Assembly: GCA_963826055.1 (NCBI GenBank)
Contig: CAWGVO010000001.1
Location: 1-64,000 of the forward strand
Direction: 5' to 3'
Length of the DNA: 64,000 nucleotides
Origin: JBBDMC01 sp963826055
GTDB taxonomy: Bacteria > Pseudomonadota > Alphaproteobacteria > Rhizobiales > Kaistiaceae
Shown here piece by piece: positions 42,913 through 52,060 of the stretch (its first letter is position 1; each line of letters begins with the position of its first letter). The notes below the pieces were generated by a model, which was given only the letters and a program-made list of their open reading frames with translations, searched no databases and was not told the origin of the DNA. A program made the translations under genes and the position numbers.

Positions 42913-43942
42913 ATGACTGAAACGATCGAGGATATCGCCCGCCGCATGGTGGCGCCCGGCAAGGGCATCCTCGCCGCCGACGAGAGCACCGGCACGATCA
43001 CCAAGCGGTTCGACAAGCTCGGCATCGCATCCACCGACGACAGCCGCCGCGACTACCGCGAGCTGTTCTTCCGCACCGAAGAGGCGATGAAGAATTACGT
43101 CTCCGGCGTCATCCTCTACGACGAGACGATCCGCCAGAAGGCGAAGGACGGCACGCCGCTCCCCAAGGTCATCGCCGCCTCCGGCGCCATCCCCGGCATC
43201 AAGGTCGACAAGGGCGCCTGGCGGCTGGCGCTGGCGCCGGAGGAGAAGATCACCGAGGGCCTCGACGGCCTCCGCGACCGGCTGGCCGAGTACTACGAAC
43301 TGGGCGCCCGCTTCGCCAAGTGGCGCGCCGTCATCGACATCGCGCCGGGCCTGCCGACCGATAACTGCATCCACGCCAACGCCCACGCGCTCGCCCGCTA
43401 CGCCGCGCTCTGCCAGGAGGCGAAGATCGTCCCCATCGTCGAGCCGGAGGTGCTGATGGACGGCCCCGTCGCCGCCCACGATGCCGACACCTGCTACGCC
43501 GTCACCGAGAAGACGCTGAAGGCGGTGTTCGCCGAGCTGAAGCTCGCCAACGTCAAGCTCGAAGGCATCGTGCTGAAGCCCAACATGATCGTCGCCGGCA
43601 AGAACTCGGCCAAGCAGGCCTCGCCCCAGGAGGTCGCCGACAAGACCATCGCGGTGCTCAAGGCCTGCGTGCCGGCCGCGGTGCCGGGTATCGCCTTCCT
43701 CTCCGGCGGCCAGAGCGACGAGCTGGCGACCGAGCACCTGTCGCTGATGAACCGGGTCTCCGGCCTGCCGTGGAAGCTCACCTTCTCCTACGGCCGCGCG
43801 CTCCAGGCGCGCGGCGATGAAGACCTGGGGCGGCAAGTCGGAGAACGTTGCCGCCGCCCAGCGCGCTTTCCTCCACCGCGCCCGCATGAACAGCCTGGCG
43901 GCCACCGGCAAATGGGAGGCGAAACTCGAAAAAGCCGCATAA
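42913..43942 (+). CDS. fba: Fructose-bisphosphate aldolase, class I
   Basis: Start MTETIEDIARRMVAPGKGILAADES-type; the family features are GILAADESTGTITKRF, KWRAVIDIAPGLPT and GIVLKPNMIVAG, with the Schiff-base Lys in LKPNM, and PGIAFLSGGQSDE. One extra base near 43818 shifts the frame and the end is RMNSLAATGKWEAKLEKAA, stop at 43942. Bridged length is about 343. Class I (metal-free) aldolases are the usual form in Hyphomicrobiales. The 270-base upstream gap shows a TATAAC hexamer about 40 bases before the start without a clear -35. Confidence 0.96.
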
Positions 43943-44068
43943 AGGCGGCACGATCGGCCTGAATGCCTTATATTCGGCCGGCGCGGCGCGAGGCGGGAGC
44001 GATTCTGCCCGCGCCACCCGACGGAGAGCCAGGCGTCCGCGACGGCCTGACGAGCGGACGGTCCTGTC

Positions 44069-44723
44069 ATGGCGAACGAAGCCGACACCCGCTGTCGCCT
44101 CTGCCTGGTGACGCCTCCCGGCAACGACGTGGCCGGCGTTGCCCGCCGGCTTTCCGAGGCGCTGTCCGGCGGCGACGTCGCCTCGCTGATCATCACCGCC
44201 GTCCCGGCGACCCGGCCCGGCTTCAGCAGATGGCCGAGGCGCTGGTGCCGATCGCGCAGGTGCAGGGGCGTCGCCGCCCTCGTCCACAACGACACCCGCG
44301 TCGCCGGCCGCGCCAGGGCCGACGGGGTGCACGTCGACAGCGGCCTCGACGACCTCAAGGCGGCGGTTGCCGCGTTCCATCCCAAACTCATCGTCGGCGC
44401 CGGCGGCCTCGTCAGCCGCCACGACGCCATGCTCGCCGCCGAGGCGCAGCCGGATTACATGTTCTTCGGCCGCCTCGACGGCGACACCGGCCCCGGCATC
44501 TTCCCCAAGGCGTTCGACCTCGCCGAGTGGTGGTCGTCGGTCGCGGTTATCCCGGCGATCGTCATGGGCGGCAGCGCCCTTGCCTCGGTCGAGGAAGCGG
44601 CCGCCGCCGGCATCGAGTTCGTCGCCCTGTCGCGCGCGGTGTGGGACGATCCGCGCGGGCCGGCCGCCGCCGTCGCCGAGGCCTGCCGATCGGCTGGCCG
44701 CCGCGAGGGAGGCGGTCGCATGA
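44069..44723 (+). CDS. ThiE-like (thiamine phosphate synthase family) protein
   Basis: A TIM-barrel protein starting MANEADTRCRLCLVTPPG. It has DGVHVDSGLDDLKAAVAAF, IVGAGGLVSRHDAMLAAEAQPDYMFFG and PAIVMGGSALASVEEAAAAGIEFVALSRAVW, the strand order of ThiE (DGVH, GxD-like phosphate site). The DGVHLGQ motif of true ThiE is altered to DGVHVDS and the pyrimidine-binding region is weak, so the activity is doubtful. Frame changes occur near 44215, 44270 and 44690. Its TGA overlaps the start of the next gene as ATGA. Confidence 0.7.
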
Positions 44724-45963
44724 GCCGCCGCGCCGGCGTCGCTCATCGTCGCCGCCGCGCTTGCCGCGGGCGCCGCCCACGCGCAGGACGCGCCGATGGT
44801 GCTGACGCCGCCGACGGTCACCAACCCGCCGCCGCGGCAGGTGGCCCGCGGCCCCCCAGACCCAGGGGCCGATCTCCATCGTGCCGCAAACGCCCGCGGC
44901 TCCGCCGCCCGCCGCTGCCGCCGCCGCCGTTGCCGCGATTGAAGCCGACGCAGGACGCCGGTGCCGGCCGTGACCCCGTCGCCGCCCCCGCCGGGCCGCT
45001 TCCCGGCGTTGCAGCCGCCCGCTGCCGCCGCGCCGACGATGCGCCGGGCCGATGCTCGCCGACCCTGCCGGCCGACCCCGCGCCGCATGCCCGCCCGCCG
45101 ACCACCGCCTGGCGGTGCCACGGCCGCCGCCAACGGCGTCGATCTCGCCTACGGCGCTTTCCAGCGCGGCCTCTACCTGTCGGCCTTCAGCCTCGCCATC
45201 CCGCGCGCCGAGGCCGGCGACACCGCCGCCCAGACCCTGATCGGCCTCATCTACGAAGGCGGCTACGGCGTGCCCCGCGACTTCGGCGAGGCGGTGAACT
45301 GGTACCAGTTCGCCGCCAACGGTGGCGACCGCGAAGCCGAGTTCGCGCTCGGCATGATGTATCTGGATGGCCGCGGCGTCGAAGCCGATCATGCCAAGGC
45401 CGCCGACTATCTCGAGCAGGCCGCCGCCAGCGGCCAGATGAACGCCACCTACCAGCTCGCCCTGCTCTATCTCCAGGGCGACGCCCGCCCGCGCGACGAC
45501 GCCCGCGCCGCCCAGCTCCTTGCCACCGCCGCCGCCGCCGATATCGCCGACGCCGAGTTCGTGCTGGCCCAGCTCTACGATCAGGGCCGCGGCGTCGCCA
45601 GCGACCCGCGCGAGGCCACCCACTGGTTCGAGGAAGCCGCCCGCCTCGGCCACGTTCCGAGCGAGGTCGAATACGCCATCCGCCTCTTCAACGGCGTCGG
45701 CACCGAGCAGGACCGGACGGCGGCCTATGACTGGTTCAGGCGCGCCGCCGACATCGGCAACCCGATCGCCCAGAACCGCCTCGCCCACATCCTGGCGACC
45801 GGCAGCGGCGTCGCCCGCCGATCCGGTTCAGGCGGCCAAGTGGCACTTCCTCGCCAAGAGCGGCGGCAAGGACGACGACCAGCTCGACAAGTTCGTCGAC
45901 GGCCTGTCACCGGAGCAGCGGCAGCTTGCCCTCGCCGCCGCGCAGCGTTGGCCTGCCAACTGA
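44720..45963 (+). CDS. Secreted Sel1-repeat protein
   Basis: Start ATG 44720, overlapping the ThiE-like stop. A signal peptide is readable after an early shift (SLIVAAALAAGAAHA). A Pro/Ala-rich spacer follows, where the frame is uncertain (44840-45110). From 45120 on come Sel1/TPR-like repeats: LIGLIYEGGYGVPRDFGEAV, LGMMYLDGRGVEADHAKAA, LALLYLQGDARPRDDARAA, LAQLYDQGRGVASDPREAT, ending with ADPVQAAKWHFLAKS. Such proteins are periplasmic adaptors. The thiE-like/Sel1 pairing recurs in alphaproteobacteria; the reason is unknown. Confidence 0.7.
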
Positions 45964-46094
45964 GCACGGCTTGCGCCTTGCGCGAACTGTGGCTTGCCCG
46001 TGAAAGTTCAACAGCTCGATGCTTCTCCTCCCCTGAAGGGAGGTCGGCGCATGTCGCCTCGCTGGCGCCCTCCCTCGGACTCCGCTTATTCGTC

Positions 46095-46894
46095 ATGGCC
46101 CGCACCGCGCTCCTCAACGTCATGGTCCAGGCGGCCCTCAAGGCCGGCCGCGGGCTCGTCCGCGATTTCGGCGAGGTCGAGAACCTGCAGGTCTCGCTCA
46201 AGGGCCCCGGCAACTTCGTCAGCGCCGCCGACCACCGCGCCGAGGAAACGCTGATCGCCGAACTGAGGAAGGCGCGGCCCGCCTGGTCGATCCTGACCGA
46301 GGAGAGCGGCGAGATCGCCGGCACCGACAGGAACCACCGCTTCATCGTCGACCCGCTCGACGGCACCACCAACTTCCTCCACGGCATTCCGCTCTTCGCC
46401 ATCTCCATCGGCGTGGAGCGCGACGGCGAACTCGTCGCCGGCGTCATCTACAATCCGGTGATGAACGAGCTCTACGTCGGCGAGCGCGGCTCCGGCGCCT
46501 TCCTCAACGACCGGCGCCTGCGCGTGGCGGCCCGCCGCGACCTCGCCGACGCCGTCATCGCCGTCGGCATGCCCGGCGATCGGCCGGCCCGGTCACGACG
46601 TCGCCGCCGACCGAGATCCGCCGCCTGACCGACCGGACCGCCGGCATCCGCCGCTGCGGCGCCGCCGCCCTCGACCTCGCCTGGACCGCCGCCGGCCGCT
46701 ACGACGGCTACTGGCAGCGCGGCCTGTCGCCGTGGGACATGGCGGCCGGCATCGTCATCGTGCGCGAGGCCGGCGGCCTCGTCAGCGACACCGACGGCCG
46801 CGGCGAAATGCTTGCTTCCGGCGCGATCGTCGCCGGCAACGATCGCATCCACCCTGCCCTTCTCGCCAACATCGCTGCCGTCCGCGCCGGCTGA
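46095..46894 (+). CDS. suhB: Inositol-monophosphatase family protein
   Basis: The metal-binding signatures are present: LTEESGEIAG, IVDPLDGTTNFLHGIPLFAISI and, after two extra bases near 46590-46620, YWQRGLSPWDMAAGIVIVREAGG. Bridged length is about 266. The family dephosphorylates inositol phosphates, PAP or fructose-1,6-bisphosphate; in enterobacteria SuhB also joins the rRNA antitermination complex. The start MARTALLNVMVQAALKAG fits alphaproteobacterial members. It stands 130 bases past the Sel1 gene. Confidence 0.92.
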
Positions 46895-46976
46895 TCGATT
46901 CGCCGCCGCGATTTTGCCGTTTCTCTCCCGTCACAAATCACGCTAAGAATTGAGGCGGAGGAAGAGGCGCGACCCG

Positions 46977-48017
46977 GTGCTTTTTTTCAGACGAGCCCCC
47001 ACACGGGAATACGACCCGTACAAGCTGACCAGTCCGCAGATTTATCTGTGGCGGATGACGATCTTCCTGGTCATTGCCGCCTTCATCGCGATGATCCTCT
47101 ACCGCCAGGTCTATCAGGCCTTCATGGCCAACCCCGGCCTCAACGGCGTCATTATTGCCGTTCTTCTGCTCGGCATCGGCCTCGCCTTCCGCCAGGTCTT
47201 CCGCCTGTTCCCTGAAATTCGCTGGGTCAACACGTTCCGCATCGCCGAGCCCGGCATCGAGGCGGAGCGCGCGCCGGTGCTGCTCGCGCCGATGGCGACG
47301 CTGCTCGGCGACCGCATCGGCCGCATGGCCATTTCGACCCAGACCATGCGGTCCATCCTCGACTCCATCCAGATGCGCCTCGACGAGGACCGCGACATCG
47401 GCCGCTATCTGACGAGCCTGCTCATCTTCCTCGGCCTGCTCGGCACCTTCTGGGGCCTGTTGCAGACCGTCGGCGCCGTCGCCAGCACCATCCAGAACCT
47501 CGACGTGTCGTCGTCCAACACCGGCGTCATCTTCGAGGACCTCAAGGACGGCCTCGCCGCACCGCTCGGCGGCATGGGCGTCGCCTTCTCGTCGTCGCTG
47601 TTCGGCCTCGCCGGCTCGCTGGTGCTCGGCTTCCTCGACCTCCAGGCCGGCCAGGCCCAGAGCCTGTTCTACAACGGCCTCGAGGACTGGCTGTCGACCG
47701 TCACCGACCTCGACCCCGACCTTATCGAGCCGCGCGGCACCACCACCGCCGAGGATTTGCGCATCGCCATCGAGCGGCTCTCGCGCACCATCCAGGACAG
47801 CCGCGCCGCCGGCGAGCCGAGCGCCGGCTCCACCCAGCGCGCCACCACCGCCATGGCCAACCTCGCCGAAGGCATCCAGGGCCTCGTCCAGCACATGCGC
47901 TCCGAGCAGCAGGTGATCAGGAGCTGGGTCGAGACCCAGTCCGAGCAGCAGCGCGAGGTCCAGTCCCTGCTCGAGACCATCGCCCGCGCGCTGCGCGCGC
48001 CGACGCCCGGCGAGTAG
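46977..48017 (+). CDS. MotA/TolQ/ExbB-like stator subunit (non-flagellar)
   Basis: GTG 46977, behind GGAGGAAGAGG, gives about 346 residues; TTG 46950 is an alternative. Membrane helices are IYLWRMTIFLVIAAFIAMILY, NGVIIAVLLLGIGLAFRQV, YLTSLLIFLGLLGTFWGLLQTVG and GMGVAFSSSLFGLAGSLVLGF, the last two being the proton-channel pair of the MotA/ExbB family. The C-terminal third is a coiled coil. It is directly followed by a MotB/OmpA-like gene, so the two make a stator pair outside any flagellar operon. Such pairs are conserved in Hyphomicrobiales without assigned task. Confidence 0.8.
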   Translation: MLFFRRAPTREYDPYKLTSPQIYLWRMTIFLVIAAFIAMILYRQVYQAFMANPGLNGVIIAVLLLGIGLAFRQVFRLFPEIRWVNTFRIAEPGIEAERAPVLLAPMATLLGDRIGRMAISTQTMRSILDSIQMRLDEDRDIGRYLTSLLIFLGLLGTFWGLLQTVGAVASTIQNLDVSSSNTGVIFEDLKDGLAAPLGGMGVAFSSSLFGLAGSLVLGFLDLQAGQAQSLFYNGLEDWLSTVTDLDPDLIEPRGTTTAEDLRIAIERLSRTIQDSRAAGEPSAGSTQRATTAMANLAEGIQGLVQHMRSEQQVIRSWVETQSEQQREVQSLLETIARALRAPTPGE

Positions 48018-48026
48018 CCGGTGGCA

Positions 48027-49048
48027 ATGGCCCGCAGCCGTCGCACCGTCGCCCGCGCCGAATACTGGCCGAGCTTCGTCGACGTGCTGACCAACCTGCT
48101 GCTGGTCTTCATCTTCCTGTTGTCGATCTTCGCGCTGGTGCAGTTCCTGCTGTCGCGCGAGATCACCGGCAAGGACACCGTTCTCCAGCGCCTCAACGCC
48201 CAGATCGCCGAGCTGACCGAGATGCTGGCGCTCGAGCGCGCCTCCAAGAGCGAGATCGCCGACAATCTCTCCACCTTGCAGGCGAGCCTCACCGCCACCG
48301 AGAGCGAGCGCGATCGCCTGCGCGGCCTGCTCGACCAGCAGTCGAGCGCGTCGGCCTCGGCCACCGACCGCGTCGCCGCGCTCACCAGCGACCTCGATTC
48401 GGAGAAGCAGATCAGCCAGCGGGCGCTCGCCCAGGTCGAGCTGCTCAATCAGCAGATCTCGGCGCTCCGCCGCCAGATCGCCGCGCTGGAGACCGCGCTC
48501 GACGCCTCCGAGCAGAAGGACAAGGAGAGTCGGCGCAGATCGCCGACCTCGGCCGCCGCCTCAACGTCGCCCTCGCCCAGCGCGTCCAGGAACTGACGCG
48601 CTACCGCTCCGACTTCTTCGGGCGGCTGCGCGAGATCCTCGGCGACCGGCCCGACATCCGCATCGTCGGCGACCGCTTCGTCTTCCAGTCGGAGGTTCTC
48701 TTCGCCACCGGCTCCGACGAGATCAACGACCAGGGACAGGGCGAACTCAACCAGGTGGCCGGCGCCATCCAGGAACTGGCCAAGGAAATCCCCGACGACA
48801 TCCCGTGGGTCCTCCAGATCAACGGCCACACCGACAAGCGGCCGATCACCGGCGGCCGCTTCCGGTCGAACTGGGACCTGTCGGCGGCGCGCGCCATTTC
48901 GGTCGTCCAGTATTTCATCTCGCAGGGTATCGCGCCCGAGCGCCTGGTCGCCGCCGGCTACGGCGAGTACCAGCCGCTGGTCGACGGCGACAACGACGCC
49001 GCCTACGCCCAGAACCGCCGCATCGAGCTGAAGCTGACCGAGCGGTGA
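48027..49048 (+). CDS. MotB/OmpA-like peptidoglycan-binding stator partner
   Basis: One N-terminal membrane helix, SFVDVLTNLLLVFIFLLSIFAL, whose early Asp is in the place of the MotB proton carrier. A long coiled coil follows (LTEMLALERASKSEIADNL, ISALRRQIAALETALDA). After a shift near 48532 the OmpA domain reads RFVFQSEVLFATGSDEIND, LQINGHTDKRPITGG, NWDLSAARAISVVQYF and NRRIELKLTER. Bridged length is about 340. It is 3-9 bases after the MotA-like gene and its TGA overlaps the next start as GTGA. Confidence 0.85.
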
Positions 49049-49498
49049 GCGAGACGGCGACCGACGGCTGGGCCGGGGTCGTCAACGGCAAGCCCGCCGT
49101 CGGCGCCGTCGCCGAGCGCACCCGCACCACCGGCCATGAGCGACATCGAGGCGTTCACCGCGATCACCGGCGACCGCAACCCGCTGCACTACGACCGCGC
49201 CCTCGCCGAGGCCTCCGTCTTCGGCAAGCTGATCGTCCAGGGCGGCGTCACCTCCGGTCTGCTCAATGCCGTCGTCGCCGAGGACCTGCCCGGTCCCGGC
49301 ACGGTTTTCCTCGGCGTCGAGTGGAAGTTCGTCAAGGCCGTCGGCGTCGACGAGACGATCACCGCCCGCGTCGAGGTGACGAAGGTCCGCGACGACAAGC
49401 CGATTTGCACCCTGAAAACCAGCGTTGTGAACGCCGCCGGCGAGGATTGCCTGACCGGCACCGCGACCACCTACACCGTCCCGCTTGCGCGCCCCTGA
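49045..49498 (+). CDS. MaoC-type (R)-specific enoyl-CoA hydratase
   Basis: GTG 49045 overlaps the previous stop. The N-terminus SETATDGWAGVVNGKPAVGAV leads, after one extra base near 49132, into MSDIEAFTAITGDRNPLHYD, the hydratase-2 motif with catalytic Asp and His. FGKLIVQGGVTSGLLNAVV and VGVDETITARVEVTKV follow. Length is about 150. It hydrates trans-2-enoyl-CoA to the R-3-hydroxyacyl form and may feed polyhydroxyalkanoate synthesis. Coupling to the stator pair is by overlap, which is unexpected for a metabolic gene. Confidence 0.85.
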
Positions 49499-49509
49499 GA
49501 CCGTCCCGC

Positions 49510-49538
49510 TTGTCCCGCCGGGCCCTCTCGGCTATATG
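49510..49538 (+). promoter_or_regulatory. Probable rpmE promoter
   Basis: TTGTCC, 17 bases, TATATG, located about 55 bases before the L31 start. It fits the TTGNC-N17-TATAT pattern seen also before trcR and tRNA-Glu. Confidence 0.6.
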
Positions 49539-49591
49539 GCTCGCCACGATCGGCCGGCCCCGGCCGGCATCCTCATCCACAGGCCGTCGCC

Positions 49592-49819
49592 ATGAAGAAA
49601 GACATCCACCCCGACTATCATGAGATCAAGATCGTCATGACGGACGGGACCGAGTACACCACCCGCTCGACCTACGGCGAGCCGGGCGCCACGCTCAAGC
49701 TCGACATCGACCCCAAGACCCACCCGGCCTGGACCGGCGGCGGCCAGCATCTGGTCGACCGTGGCGGCCGCGTGTCGCGCTTCAAGAGCCGCTACAAGGG
49801 CCTGATGGGCGGCGATTAA
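49592..49819 (+). CDS. rpmE: 50S ribosomal protein L31
   Basis: A 75-residue protein starting MKKDIHPDYHEIKIVMTDGT, with YTTRSTYGEPGATLKLDID, THPAWTGGGQHLVDRGGRV and FKSRYKGLM. It lacks the Cys residues of the zinc-binding form, as usual for the alphaproteobacterial zinc-free type. L31 bridges the two ribosomal subunits. The gene is alone behind its own promoter. Confidence 0.96.
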   Translation: MKKDIHPDYHEIKIVMTDGTEYTTRSTYGEPGATLKLDIDPKTHPAWTGGGQHLVDRGGRVSRFKSRYKGLMGGD

Positions 49820-49821
49820 CA

Positions 49822-49935
49822 AGCAATGCCAGCAAAAGTGGAGTCCACTTTTCCGTCCGGGATTGCGATAGAAAAAAGAAGACAATTCCAGAGGGAAAAG
49901 CGAGTCCCGCCTTTCCCTCCCCGATCGCGCCCTAG
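49822..49935. repeat. Rhizobial palindromic intergenic elements, copies B and C in tandem
   Basis: Copy B (about 49822-49875) contains CCAGCAAAAGTGGAGTCCAC and CCGTCCGGGATTGCG; copy C (about 49882-49933) contains CAATTCCAGAGGGAAAAGCG and a decayed right arm. Both correspond to copy A at 36690. They fill the space between rpmE and the convergent DUF1465 gene and could act as bidirectional terminators. Confidence 0.75.
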
Positions 49936-50465
49936 CTGGCCTGGCTCTGCCCGCCGAAGGCCGCCGCGATCCTGCCGAGATCACGCAGAACCGGATTGTC
50001 CGCCGCCGCCGCCGGCAGGTTGAGCGCGCTGTCCAGCCGCTTGATCCGGTCCTGCAGGCTGAGCGAGCGTCTGATCAGGTCCTGCAGGCGGTCGGGCAGT
50101 CCGTCCCACCCCGGTCCCTCGGTCGCCGACGACACCCCGCCGAGCTTCACCTTGGCGCGCTCGTGGCTCGCCTGATCGAAGGTGATGTCGCCTTCGTTGA
50201 CCGCCCGCTGCAGCAGGAGCCACGAGGCGAGCTGCATCAGCCGCGTCGTCAGCCGCATCGATTCCGTCGCGTAGGACAGCGACGCCGCCCGGGCCAGCCT
50301 GCGCGAATCCCGCCGTCCGTCGCCGTCCAGGTAGCTCGCCGTCTCCTCGACCAGCCCCATCCCCTCGCGGAACATCGCCTTGAACGCCTCCGAGCCGGCC
50401 AGCCGCCGGCCGAAGACGACCGGCTCGGCGTCGGCGCGGGTCATGGTTGATTTTTCGTCACTCAT
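49932..50465 (-). CDS. DUF1465 family protein
   Basis: A 177-residue mostly helical protein, start MSDEKSTMTRADAEPVVFG (ATG 50465). Segments: FKAMFREGMGLVEETASYL, SLSYATESMRLTTRLMQLASWLLLQRAVNEG and DLIRRSLSLQDRIKRLDSAL. DUF1465 is restricted to alphaproteobacteria, function unknown; it is commonly next to rpmE, as here. The frame is intact. Confidence 0.8.
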   Translation of the reverse strand: MSDEKSTMTRADAEPVVFGRRLAGSEAFKAMFREGMGLVEETASYLDGDGRRDSRRLARAASLSYATESMRLTTRLMQLASWLLLQRAVNEGDITFDQASHERAKVKLGGVSSATEGPGWDGLPDRLQDLIRRSLSLQDRIKRLDSALNLPAAAADNPVLRDLGRIAAAFGGQSQAS

Positions 50466-50547
50466 CGTCGGCCTCGGCTCCCCGGGGTCCCGATATGGGA
50501 CCACTTGCCGTGTCACGCCGCAAGCCCCGGGCCAAACCGGAATGGGC

Positions 50548-50662
50548 AAAAAAAGAGAGCCGCGCGAGGCGGCTCTTTGAAGTCTTAACAGGGAGGCGTC
50601 AAACAGAGTGGACAGGAGCCACTCGAATCCAGATGACTGGACGGCCATCAGTTAAGACCCGT
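50548..50662 (-). ncRNA. Structured small-RNA candidate with its own terminator
   Basis: On the minus strand the element is closed by GTCTTAAC and GTTAAGAC (50651-50658 with 50582-50589). Inside are the hairpins CCAG-TCAT-CTGG and GAGTGG-CTCCTGT-CCACTC, then a single-stranded GACGCCTCCCTG. A perfect terminator follows: AGAGCCGC / GCGGCTCT and seven T. Two C-rich stretches (CTCCT in the loop, CCTCCC outside) could pair with ribosome-binding sites, as in rhizobial trans-acting sRNAs. No protein is encoded. A TTAA-N7-TTAA site lies just upstream. I cannot name the family; alpha-r14-like or EcpR1-like RNAs are comparisons to make. Confidence 0.7.
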
Positions 50663-50667
50663 AAAGC

Positions 50668-50682
50668 TTAAAGGATGGTTAA
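50668..50682. promoter_or_regulatory. TTAA-N7-TTAA site (CtrA-like) at the small-RNA promoter
   Basis: TTAA at 50668-50671 and 50679-50682 are exactly seven bases apart, 6 bases upstream of the assumed RNA start. The position overlaps where the -10/-35 region of the RNA should be. Confidence 0.5.
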
Positions 50683-50822
50683 CGCGGGGCGAAGATTTAA
50701 GGAAAGCTTTTCGGACTGCCCCGATCCGGGGCACCGCGCGTCAACGTTTTGGAGACGGTATCGACTACGAGCGAACGGCGGCCGCGCCGGAGCACGACCG
50801 CCGTCCCTCGCTTGCCGAAACG

Positions 50823-51083
50823 CTAGGCGGCCGGCTCGACCGAGCTCGCCTGAAGCTGTCCGCCGTTGTCCTTCTGGAACTCGACTTTCACCTTCTCGCC
50901 GACCTGCAACTGCGCCGCATTCATGTTCTGCGGCAGCATGTAGGTGTTGCCGTCGTCGAGGGTCACCGTACCCGCCGACGTGTCGATGCTGGTGATGGCG
51001 CCGGTGGCCTCATCGGCCAGCGCGGCAAACGAGGAAGCGGCGAGAAGCGCGGCTGCGCCCGCGGTGATCATCAACTTCTTCAT
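50823..51083 (-). CDS. Small periplasmic DUF1344 protein
   Basis: ATG 51083, with AGGAGAG upstream, gives 86 residues. The signal peptide KKLMITAGAAALLAASSFAALA is followed by a small beta domain: TGAITSIDTSAGTVTLDDG and VGEKVKVEFQKDNGG. This is the DUF1344 pattern of rhizobia, with unknown function. A GTG at 51089 would add two residues. It stands alone. Confidence 0.75.
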   Translation of the reverse strand: MKKLMITAGAAALLAASSFAALADEATGAITSIDTSAGTVTLDDGNTYMLPQNMNAAQLQVGEKVKVEFQKDNGGQLQASSVEPAA

Positions 51084-51251
51084 TTTCACTCTCCTGCGTT
51101 GAGTTGCGCCGTCGCCTCAATAAGCGAGGGCGCGTCCGTCCCCCTCAACGCGTGGGAGTTCAGTCCCCGATCCTGACTTTTGGTTGGCTGTGCCGGGGTA
51201 CTTCTGTGACAAATCACGGGCACGCGGCCACAATCCGTAGTCGGCACTCCG

Positions 51252-51711
51252 TCAGTCGACTACCGGATTGTCGGGCAACGCCCCGTAAACGACGAATCCG
51301 TTCGGCCAGCCGCCGCCGATATTGACCGATGCGGCAAAAACGCGCGCATCCACATCGACGTTCGGGTCGGATTGATAGACGGGCTCGTGCAGGATCACGT
51401 GCAGTTCCGGAAACTGGCCGCACGATTTCAGCGCCTTGAGGTCGGCGTAGGCGGCAATCGCCTCGTCGATGCCGCCGTCCCGGGCCTTGACGATCTTCTC
51501 CGCCGAGTTTTCCGAGATGCACAGCACCCAGCCGTGCACCACCATCTCGGTGTCGAGCTGGAAGTCGTTGACCGTTACCGGCGCTGCGAACGCCGGCGAC
51601 GGCGTCGGCTCGTCGATCACGTCGGAGGCCGCGGCGAAGGCGCCCGTCGGCGTCGCCAGCGCCGCCACCATCATGGCGGCGCAAAAGTCGGTAGTCGCGG
51701 ATGCGAAGCAT
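51252..51711 (-). CDS. Secreted protein of unknown function
   Basis: Starts MLRIRDY at 51711; one frame change near 51685 leads into the signal peptide FCAAMMVAALATPTGAFAA. The mature part has VTVNDFQLDTEMVVHGW, CISENSAEKIVKARDGG, YADLKALKSCGQFPEL and IGGGWPNGFVVYG. Two cysteines may form a disulfide. About 152 residues. I do not recognise a family. Confidence 0.55.
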
Positions 51712-51848
51712 TTCGAGCCCCCTGCCCGATCGTCGACCCGTCTTCGCCGCTTACGCCCGTCACGTCCGCCGGCGCCAGTTAACTCGACGGCGGCTGGCCA
51801 CATAGGTCCGCTGTTGTGCCCCATCGGCAACAGCGACGCGCCGTCCCC

Positions 51849-52042
51849 CTACCGCTTGAAGAATGCCTGCGCCGCCGTGGCGCTCGCCCGCTTGGCGGCG
51901 GCGTCCGCCTCCAGACGGGCGATCTCCGCCTTGAGGATCTCGATTCGCTCGGCGATCTCGGCGAGCGAAAGCTGCGACAGGTCCTGCGCCGACCTCGTGC
52001 GCCGCTCTTCTTCTTCGGGGCCTCGTCGTCGAATATCGCCAT
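51849..52042 (-). CDS. DUF1192 family small protein
   Basis: ATG 52042 stands behind CAAGGAGGAGGCG. The sequence begins MAIFDDEAPKKKS and, after one frame change near 52000, continues LSQLSLAEIAERIEILKAEIARLEAD and ends AQAFFKR. The short coiled coil with an acidic start is the DUF1192 pattern. About 64 residues. It follows the cyclic-nucleotide-binding gene closely. Confidence 0.75.
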
Positions 52043-52060
52043 CGCCTCCTCCTTGTAGCC

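Noticed and set aside
39897..43942. Broken gap, pgk and fba as real pseudogenes
   Set aside because: All pieces are collinear and conserved up to the shift points, in single-copy glycolytic genes; sequence error is the simpler explanation.
44069..44723. Calling the ThiE-like gene thiE
   Set aside because: The phosphate/pyrimidine motifs deviate and no thiamine gene is nearby, so the symbol was withheld.
50718..50732. Palindrome GCCCCGATCCGGGGC as a terminator
   Set aside because: The stem is short, has almost no loop and no T-run on either side.
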